Source of the DNA: Stenotrophomonas sp. MMGLT7
GTDB lineage: Bacteria; Pseudomonadota; Gammaproteobacteria; Xanthomonadales; Xanthomonadaceae
DNA: 64,000 nt
Assembly (NCBI RefSeq): GCF_021168555.1
Contig: NZ_JAJOZS010000005.1
Span: 124,001-188,000 of the forward strand
Direction: 5' to 3'
Position numbers and translations under genes: made by a program
The notes under the pieces: model-generated
The model's input: only the letters and a program-made list of their open reading frames with translations
What the model was told of the DNA's origin: nothing
Databases searched by the model: none
Shown here: positions 58,122-64,000 of the stretch, piece by piece
Position numbering within the stretch: the first letter of the stretch is position 1
Layout of the letters: each line of letters starts with the position of its first letter

Positions 58122-58400
58122 ATGACCGTGCTCTACCTGGCCTTGGCGCTGGCCTCGGCGCTCGGTTTCTACCTGGCCAGCGCGCACCAGCGATTGGTCC
58201 CGCGATGGCGCGCGCATGCGCGTGGATTGCGCCTGCTGGCATGGGCGCTGGCGCTGCTGGCGACGATCGCCGCCGTCGCCGCGCTCGGCGTCTGGGCCGG
58301 GGTGTTCTCCGCGCTGACGATGTTCATGCTGGGGGCGGTGGCGCTGCCGTACCTGGATGCCTGGCGGTGCCTGCGCCTGGAGCGTGGCGATGTGGGGTAA
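58122..58400 (+). CDS. DUF3325-family small membrane protein
   Basis: A 92-residue integral membrane protein with three hydrophobic helices (ALALASALGFYLASA, LRLLAWALALLATIAAVAALGVWAG, FMLGAVALPYLDAW). The DUF3325 family is typically encoded with PepSY proteins beside siderophore receptors; its role in iron release is not known. Its stop codon overlaps the next start by 11 bp. Confidence 0.8.
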   Translation: MTVLYLALALASALGFYLASAHQRLVPRWRAHARGLRLLAWALALLATIAAVAALGVWAGVFSALTMFMLGAVALPYLDAWRCLRLERGDVG

Positions 58401-58662
58401 GTCGCTGGCGGCCGCATTGCTCGGCCTGCCGCTGGCCACCCTGCTGGTGGGCCTGGCGGCGCTGCTGTGGCCGGGGTCGCTGCAGGTGAACGCGCTGCCC
58501 TGGCTGTTGATGCTGTTCCCGGTATGGATCGGGGTGATGGCGGTGGCGTTCGCGTTCGCCAGCGGCCTGCGCGCGTGGTTGTGGCTGGGGGGCGCCACCG
58601 CGCTGTGCTTTGCGCTGCTGCAGGCGGCAAAGGCGCTGGGCTGGACGGAGCTGGCGCCATGA
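58390..58662 (+). CDS. DUF3649-like small membrane protein
   Basis: A 90-residue membrane protein with three helices (AALLGLPLATLLVGLAALLW, ALPWLLMLFPVWIGVMAVAFAFASG, WLGGATALCFALLQAAKALG). Size, start (MWGKSLAAAL) and neighbours fit the DUF3649 group of iron-transport-associated proteins; the family call is by context and eye. It overlaps the genes on both sides (11 and 4 bp), so the three are translated as one unit. Confidence 0.7.
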   Translation: MWGKSLAAALLGLPLATLLVGLAALLWPGSLQVNALPWLLMLFPVWIGVMAVAFAFASGLRAWLWLGGATALCFALLQAAKALGWTELAP

Positions 58663-60200
58663 AGGCGGCGACCTTGCGCAGCTTCCTGGCGGTGCACAGC
58701 TGGGTCGGGCTGATCGCCGGCATGGCGCTGTTCATCGCCTTCTACGCCGGGGCCATCACCGTGTTCAGCCACCAGCTCAACGACTGGCCGCGGCCGGCGG
58801 CGGGCACGGCGAGCGCGCCCGAGGATCCGGTGCCGGCGGCGCAGGCGCTGATGGACGCGGTGCTGGCGCAGCATCCACGCGCGGCCGAGTCGTTCTTCCT
58901 GGTACTGGCCGGCGAGCATGGCCCGGTGCCGCGGTTGTACTGGTACGAGCAGACGCCGCAAGGGGACTTCGGCCACCTGTTCGAGCCGGGTGCCGACGGC
59001 GCGCCGCGCGAGCTGCCGTGGCGCAACGGCTTCGTCGATTTCCTCTACGACCTGCACTTCACCGCCGGCCTGCCGCGCACCTTCGGCACCTACCTGTTCG
59101 GCGTGGTCAGCATCCTCTACGGACTGGCGCTGGTCAGCGGCGTGGTGATCTACGCGCCGGTATTGCTCAAGGACCTGTTCGCATTGCGGCCGGGCAGGAA
59201 CGTCAAGCGGCTGTGGCAGGACGCGCACAACGCGATCGGCATGCTGTCGCTGCCGTTCCACGTGGTCTTCGCCTGGTCGGGCGCGGTGCTGTGCCTGGGC
59301 CTGTTGCTGCTGTCGCCATTCCAGTACCTGGTGTTCGGCGAGCGGCTGATGCCGCTGCTGCAGGTCGACTTCGAGCTGACCCCGCACGTGGAGGCGGCCG
59401 CCGTGCCCGCGCAGATGCTGCCGGTGGCCGAACTGCTGGCGCGCGCACGCGCGGCCAGCCCGGGGCTGCGGCCCGACAGCCTGTCCTACCACGACGCCGG
59501 CGACGCCAATGCCCGCGCCGAGGTCTACGGCAGCAACGACCAGCGCCGGCTCAACACCCTGGGCGGGGTGGCGCTGGAGGCGGCCACCGGCAAGGTGCTG
59601 CGGGTGATGGAGCCGCACACGATGTCGCCGGGCGTGGCCTCGCTGCGCGGGCTGCAGGCGCTGCATTTCGGCAACTTCGGCCATGCGCCGGTGCAGTGGC
59701 TGTATTTCCTGCTGGGCCTGGCCGGTGCGTTCCTGTTCTACAGCGGCAACCTGCTGTGGGTGGAGGCGCGGCGCAAGCGCCGCCAGCCCGGCCAGCCCGT
59801 GCGCACCCAGGTGATGGCGCGGCTCACCGTGGGGGTGTGCCTGGGCTGCATCGCCGGCGTGTCGGCGCTGTTCGTCGCCGCGCGCCTGCTGCCGCCGGGG
59901 CAGGAGAAATACGTCTACTACGCGGTGTTCCTGGCCAGCGTGCTGTGGGCACTGCTGCGGCCCACCGCCCGCGGCGCCTGCGAGCTGCTGCTGGCCTGCG
60001 CGCTGCTGACCGCGCTGGTTCCGCTGGTCTCGCTGCATGGCGGAGGCGGGCTTGCGGTGCCCTGGCGCAGCGGCACGGTGCTGATGGTGGATCTGTTCGC
60101 GCTGCTGCTGGCATGGAGCTACTGGAGCATGGCCCGCGCCACCGCGCGCCGCGCCCGCGACGGCGATCCGAACAGCGTGTGGGCGTTGCCGCGGAAATGA
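58659..60200 (+). CDS. PepSY-associated inner-membrane protein
   Basis: A 513-residue protein with an N-terminal helix (FLAVHSWVGLIAGMALFIAFYAGAI), further helices, and periplasmic PepSY domains (about 80-130 and 290-340). Conserved HSW and HFT/HxxH-type histidines in LHSW, LHFTAGLPR, DAHNAIGML and LHFGNFGHAP suggest haem or metal binding, as in bacterial ferrisiderophore reductases of this family. It is the last gene of the Fur-box operon and may reduce the imported ferric siderophore. The function is inference from family and context. Confidence 0.87.
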   Translation: MKAATLRSFLAVHSWVGLIAGMALFIAFYAGAITVFSHQLNDWPRPAAGTASAPEDPVPAAQALMDAVLAQHPRAAESFFLVLAGEHGPVPRLYWYEQTPQGDFGHLFEPGADGAPRELPWRNGFVDFLYDLHFTAGLPRTFGTYLFGVVSILYGLALVSGVVIYAPVLLKDLFALRPGRNVKRLWQDAHNAIGMLSLPFHVVFAWSGAVLCLGLLLLSPFQYLVFGERLMPLLQVDFELTPHVEAAAVPAQMLPVAELLARARAASPGLRPDSLSYHDAGDANARAEVYGSNDQRRLNTLGGVALEAATGKVLRVMEPHTMSPGVASLRGLQALHFGNFGHAPVQWLYFLLGLAGAFLFYSGNLLWVEARRKRRQPGQPVRTQVMARLTVGVCLGCIAGVSALFVAARLLPPGQEKYVYYAVFLASVLWALLRPTARGACELLLACALLTALVPLVSLHGGGGLAVPWRSGTVLMVDLFALLLAWSYWSMARATARRARDGDPNSVWALPRK

Positions 60201-60355
60201 GGGGCAACGGCCTCGATGCCTCGTTAGCCTGTACGTTACGACGTCGCTCTCTCCCCTCAGCGGGGCTGGAGGGGACACCGTCGCCGTGGCTGGGCTTTCC
60301 TGTTCCCGGTTTCCCATGCACCGAACGACCCGCAGGAGCGCAAGACCGCAGGACC

Positions 60356-60423
60356 GTAGGAGCGACTTCAGTCGCGATGGAGCTTTACCGGTAGAGCCCC
60401 ATCGCGACTGAAGTCGCTCCTAC
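60356..60423. repeat. REP-like hairpin, copy 4
   Basis: Same inverted repeat as at 4607, with loop AGCTTTACCGGTAGAGCC, in the 340-bp gap before the DUF885 lipoprotein gene. Confidence 0.93.
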
Positions 60424-60540
60424 GGCGCGGCGGCCGCTGCGGCTCCTGCGTGCACCCGGCCCGTGGTTTCGACGGATGCGAGCCAGCGAGGGTGCGACTT
60501 TGTAATATCGACCGGATCACCCCCCTCGCAAGGATCTCCC

Positions 60541-62364
60541 GTGCCCGAGCGCTCAGTGCTGCGACCGCTAGTCCTCAGTGTTGCCCTGTCCGCCGCCCTG
60601 CTGGCCGGCTGCGAGCGTCCGGCCCCGGCCGAGGCGCCGTCGCAGGCCGCGGCCACGGCGCCGGCGCGGTCGGTCGGCGAGTTCTTCGCCGAGTTCACCG
60701 ATACCTGGATGCGCCGGCAGCCGTCGGCCTCGACCGCCAGCCGCTATTTCGACGGCGAGCAGCAGGCGCAGCTGGATCGCCAGCTGACGCCGCTGACCGC
60801 GGCGTTCGAGCGCGACACCGTGGCGCTGGCGCGGCAGGGTCTGGACAGGCTCGCCGGCTTCGACCGCGCGGCGATGAGCGACACCGAGCGCGTGTCGGCC
60901 GAGCTGATGCAATGGCAGCTGCAGGCGATCGTCGATGGCGAGAAGTACCTCGACCACGACTTCCCGCTGCAGCAGATGAACGGCGCCAACGTGCAGCTGC
61001 CCAACCTGATGACGGTGGTGCATCCGCTGGGCAGCGCGCAGGACGCGGACAACTACATTGCGCGGCTGGGGCAGTTCCAGGCGCGCATGGGCGAGGCGGT
61101 GCAGCGCGCGCAGGACAATGCCGCCAAGGGGATCGTGCCGCCGCGTTTCATCCTCGACGAGACCATCGCCCAGATGCGCCAGTTCGTGGCGCCGCCGGCG
61201 CAGCTCAACCCGCTGGTGACCACGCTGGACGACAAGCTGCAGTCCGTGCAGGGCGTCGATGCGGCGCAGCGCAAGGCCCTGGTCGAGCAGGCCAGCGCGA
61301 TCGTGGCCGGGCAGGTGTACCCGGCCTGGCAGCAGGCCATCGCCGCGCTGGAGGCGCAGCGCGGCCAGGCCGGCGACGATGCCGGCGCCTGGCGCCTGCC
61401 GGACGGCGAGGCGTACTACCGCTACCAGCTGCACCGCTACACCTCCACCGACCTGGACGCGCAGCAGATCCACGCCATCGGCCTGCGCGAGGTGGCGCGC
61501 ATCGAGGGCGAGATGGACCGCATCCTGACCTCGATCGGCCGCAGCGAGGGCAGCGTGCGCGAGCGCATCGCCCGGCTGGAGAAGGACCTGGCCTACCCGG
61601 ACGACGACGCCGGCCGCAGCGCGATCATGGCCGACATCGACGGCATCCTCGCCGACGCGAAGACGCGCTCGGCGGCACTGTTCGACATCGTCCCGAAGAC
61701 CGAGGTGATCGCGCGCCCCTACCCGGAGTTCCGCTGGAACAGCGCCGCGGCCAGCTACACCGCGCCGCCGCTGGACGGCTCGCGCCCGGGCGTGTTCCAG
61801 ATGCCGCTGCGGCCCGAGCGGCTGACCCGCTTCGGCCTGCGCACGCTGACCTACCACGAGACCGTACCGGGCCATCACTTCCAGATCGCGCTGTCGGTGG
61901 AGAACAAGGAGCTGCCCAGGTTCCGCCAGACCCGCGCGCTGGGCGGCATCTCCGCCTTCAGCGAGGGCTGGGCGCTGTACGCCGAGCGCCTGGCGGCCGA
62001 GAACGGCTGGTACGACGGCGATCCGCAGGGCCTGCTCGGCCAGCTCGACGCCGAGCTGTTCCGCGCGCGCCGGCTGGTGGTCGATACCGGCCTGCACGCG
62101 ATGAAGTGGACGCGCCAGCAGGCGATCGACTACGGCATCGAGCGCTCGGAGGTGGACCGCTACGTGGTGTTCCCCGGCCAGGCCACCTCCTACAAGATCG
62201 GCCAGATGGAGATCATCCGCCTGCGCGACAAGGCGCGCGCCGCGCTCGGCGAGCGCTTCGATCCGCGCCAGTTCCACGACCGCGTGCTGCTCACCGGCAC
62301 CGTGCCGCTGCCGCTGCTCGAGCGCGAGGTCGATGCGTATGTCGCCGAGGCCGCGCCGCAGTGA
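60541..62364 (+). CDS. DUF885 family lipoprotein, putative metallopeptidase
   Basis: A 607-residue exported lipoprotein: the signal peptide ends at a lipobox LLAGC (Cys24). The DUF885 fold resembles M32/M2-like peptidases; the motif HETVPGHH (His439, Glu440, His445, His446) is the expected zinc site, supported by a downstream acidic SEGWALYAERL (about 480-490). It probably acts on peptides in the periplasm or outer membrane. The GTG at 60541 with AAGGA 8 bp upstream gives a normal lipoprotein leader; an earlier in-frame start at 60463 would not. Confidence 0.88.
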   Translation: MPERSVLRPLVLSVALSAALLAGCERPAPAEAPSQAAATAPARSVGEFFAEFTDTWMRRQPSASTASRYFDGEQQAQLDRQLTPLTAAFERDTVALARQGLDRLAGFDRAAMSDTERVSAELMQWQLQAIVDGEKYLDHDFPLQQMNGANVQLPNLMTVVHPLGSAQDADNYIARLGQFQARMGEAVQRAQDNAAKGIVPPRFILDETIAQMRQFVAPPAQLNPLVTTLDDKLQSVQGVDAAQRKALVEQASAIVAGQVYPAWQQAIAALEAQRGQAGDDAGAWRLPDGEAYYRYQLHRYTSTDLDAQQIHAIGLREVARIEGEMDRILTSIGRSEGSVRERIARLEKDLAYPDDDAGRSAIMADIDGILADAKTRSAALFDIVPKTEVIARPYPEFRWNSAAASYTAPPLDGSRPGVFQMPLRPERLTRFGLRTLTYHETVPGHHFQIALSVENKELPRFRQTRALGGISAFSEGWALYAERLAAENGWYDGDPQGLLGQLDAELFRARRLVVDTGLHAMKWTRQQAIDYGIERSEVDRYVVFPGQATSYKIGQMEIIRLRDKARAALGERFDPRQFHDRVLLTGTVPLPLLEREVDAYVAEAAPQ

Positions 62365-62431
62365 GGCGTGGCCGGCAGCGGAGCGGGAACCGGCCGTCGT
62401 TGCACGCATCGGCGTGCCTTCGCTCCAGCGC

Positions 62432-64000
62432 TCACAACGTCCCGCGCTGCACGAACGGCGCCTGCGCATAGAGCCGCCGCTCGCCGCCGCGCGGGTCGTC
62501 GGCCAGCCGGCAGGGCCGGTCGAACAGCATCGTCTGCCGCCGTGGCAGCGAGTACGGCTCCCAGCGCGGCAGCCCGGCGTGGCCGGGATCGCCGTGGCGG
62601 GCGAAGGCGATCAGGGCATCGCCCATCGCCGCCGCCACCGACCTGGCATCGGCGCCGTCGCCGCTGCGCGCGCCGGGCCGGCCGGTGGTGCCGAACACCA
62701 GCGGGATGTCCAGGGTGTGGAAGGCGCGCAGGCGTTCGCCGTCGCCGCCGCGCGTGTACCAGTCGAGCTGGTAGGCCCAGGTCGGTGCGCCCTGGCGCGC
62801 GCGCGCCTGCAGTTCCTCCACCGCGCCGCGCCACGAGCGCCCGGCGGTGGTGGCGGCGAAGAACACCTCCGACGGCGTGTAGTGCGGGTACAGCCGGCGG
62901 TACTCGGCGACCACCGTCGCCGGGTCGATGTCCACGTACTGCTGCGCCTGCAGCCGTTGCGGCAGCGCCGCCCAGTCCAGCGCGAAGTTGCGCGGGTCGT
63001 GGCCGAGGAAGGCGCGGGTCTCGTCGCGGGTGTTGCCGATCACCATCGGGATGCGCGCCGACTGCGGCGGCGCATCCGGCCAGAACGGATGCCGCGGCAG
63101 CACCTGCGCATCGACCACCGGGCCCAGGTACAGCGCGGTGTCCTCCGCGGTGGACGGGTCGCGCACCGCCAGCGCTTCGACCAGCGCCTGCGCCGGCAGG
63201 CCGCGCAGGCGTGCCACGGCATCGTCGCGCAGGCCCAGCGCGTCGAGGAAGATCCGCGCCCGCCCGCTGGCCGCGCGTGGGCCGGCGGCGGTGACCTGCT
63301 GCCCGCTCATGGTCCAGGCGCGGTGGAACAGACCGCGGGCGGCCGGCATCGCCATCAGCGTGGCGATCTTGGCGCCGCCGCCGGACTGCCCGAACACGGT
63401 GACGTTGCCGGGATCGCCGCCGAACTCGCCGGCGTGCTCGCGTACCCACTGCAGCGCCTGCACCAGGTCGAGCTGGCCGACGTTGCCCGACTGCGCCAGC
63501 TCCGGGCCGCCGAACTCGTGCAGGAACAGGTAGCCGAAGGCATTGAGGCGGTGGTTGACGGTGACCACCACCACGTCGCCGCGGCGGCACAGCTGGCCGC
63601 CGTCGTACAGCGCGTCGCTGCCCGAGCCGGTGCTGTAGGCGCCGCCGTGCAGGTAGACCAGGACCGGCCGCCGGGCGCCGTCGCGCAGGCCCGGCGTCCA
63701 CACGTTGAGGTACAGGCAGTCCTCGCTGCCGGGACCGTCGCCGCCGGCCTGCGGCGCGGCGGGGCCGTAGGCGTCGGCGGCGCGCACGCCGTGCCAGGCC
63801 GGCTCCGGCAGCGCCGGCATGAAGCGCCGCGGCGCGGTGTCGGCGCCGTAGGGCACGCCGCGGAACACGTGCACCGCGTCCTCGACGGTGCCGGCGATGC
63901 GCCCGCTGCGGGTGCGCGCCAGGCTGGAGCGGGTCGCCCGCGCGGCGGCGGCGGCGGGCGCCAGCGGCGCCAGCAGCAGGCCGGCGCCGGCGCCGAGGCC
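62432..64000 (-). CDS. Type-B carboxylesterase, start cut by window edge
   Basis: At least 522 residues of an alpha/beta hydrolase of the carboxylesterase/para-nitrobenzyl esterase family. The oxyanion motif YLHGGAYSTGSGS, the nucleophile elbow FGQSGGGAK and SEDCLYLNVWTPG are clear. The visible N-terminus is alanine/leucine-rich (LGAGAGLLLAPLAPAAAAARATR) and reads like the end of an exported, perhaps Tat-type, signal peptide. The start codon lies beyond position 64000. It is convergent with the DUF885 gene. The substrate is unknown. Confidence 0.92.
   Translation of the reverse strand, partial: GLGAGAGLLLAPLAPAAAAARATRSSLARTRSGRIAGTVEDAVHVFRGVPYGADTAPRRFMPALPEPAWHGVRAADAYGPAAPQAGGDGPGSEDCLYLNVWTPGLRDGARRPVLVYLHGGAYSTGSGSDALYDGGQLCRRGDVVVVTVNHRLNAFGYLFLHEFGGPELAQSGNVGQLDLVQALQWVREHAGEFGGDPGNVTVFGQSGGGAKIATLMAMPAARGLFHRAWTMSGQQVTAAGPRAASGRARIFLDALGLRDDAVARLRGLPAQALVEALAVRDPSTAEDTALYLGPVVDAQVLPRHPFWPDAPPQSARIPMVIGNTRDETRAFLGHDPRNFALDWAALPQRLQAQQYVDIDPATVVAEYRRLYPHYTPSEVFFAATTAGRSWRGAVEELQARARQGAPTWAYQLDWYTRGGDGERLRAFHTLDIPLVFGTTGRPGARSGDGADARSVAAAMGDALIAFARHGDPGHAGLPRWEPYSLPRRQTMLFDRPCRLADDPRGGERRLYAQAPFVQRGTL

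Overview
The window is about 64 kb of very GC-rich DNA. It comes from a gammaproteobacterium, most probably of the family Xanthomonadaceae (the Xanthomonas / Pseudoxanthomonas / Lysobacter / Luteimonas group). The evidence is the strong third-position G/C bias, three TonB-dependent receptors including one of the Xanthomonas-Caulobacter type, many hairpin repeats with arms like GTAGGAGCGACTTCAGTCGC, and intergenic modules bounded by GGGATTGGGGATTGG-type ends. No rRNA, tRNA, CRISPR array, prophage or complete insertion sequence was seen. The genus cannot be fixed from the sequence alone.

Layout, left to right. 0-14 kb is mostly housekeeping: a cardiolipin synthase cut by the left edge, a SplB-like radical SAM protein, a 2-oxoglutarate dioxygenase, a nucleoside deoxyribosyltransferase, an amino acid permease, fructose-1,6-bisphosphatase, an aromatic/aspartate aminotransferase, a TonB receptor, and then small genes (cupin, NAD(P)H oxidoreductase, DUF2007 protein, secreted protein, GNAT). 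14.8-18.2 kb is an L-2-hydroxyglutarate module: a GntR/FCR repressor, L-2-hydroxyglutarate oxidase and an MHS-type transporter, with the same GTTGTCTGACAAC-type operator before the regulator and before the oxidase. 18.4-27 kb is an aldehyde/alcohol/acetoin module: an AcoR-like sigma-54 activator divergent from an aldehyde dehydrogenase with a textbook -24/-12 promoter, then a flavin monooxygenase, a BudC-like reductase, a zinc alcohol dehydrogenase under a perfect FNR/Anr box, and a DUF779 protein.

27.3-31.9 kb is a bacterial NHEJ locus: a small coupled gene, ku, and ligD with phosphoesterase-ligase-polymerase order. A disordered-protein gene is transcribed divergently. 32.5-42 kb is dominated by lactate use: on the minus strand lldP-lldR-lldD and then D-lactate dehydrogenase, with two identical 15-bp LldR operators upstream of lldP. 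An Ldh2-family dehydrogenase and a DMT exporter lie beyond. 42-46 kb is an accessory patch: a Phd/PIN toxin-antitoxin pair with an iteron-like promoter, a response regulator that lost its 5' end, and a gene fusing PyrK to a class 1B PyrD, which is unusual in this group. 46.3-55.2 kb looks like a polyuronide-utilisation locus: KDPG aldolase and KDG kinase, divergent from a Xanthomonas-Caulobacter TonB receptor and a 1285-residue secreted LamG protein whose central domain I do not recognise. Two near-identical LacI-type operators sit in the shared promoter region. 55.4-60.2 kb is a Fur-box-controlled siderophore uptake operon (TonB receptor, DUF3325, DUF3649-like, PepSY membrane protein). The window closes with a DUF885 lipoprotein peptidase and a type-B carboxylesterase cut by the right edge.

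The most novel candidates are the LamG protein with its KDG-linked locus, the PyrK-PyrD fusion, and the palindromic intergenic elements. One of these elements is a 184-bp MITE-like sequence with perfect 12-bp terminal inverted repeats. Functions are assigned by recognising motifs by eye; no database search was run.
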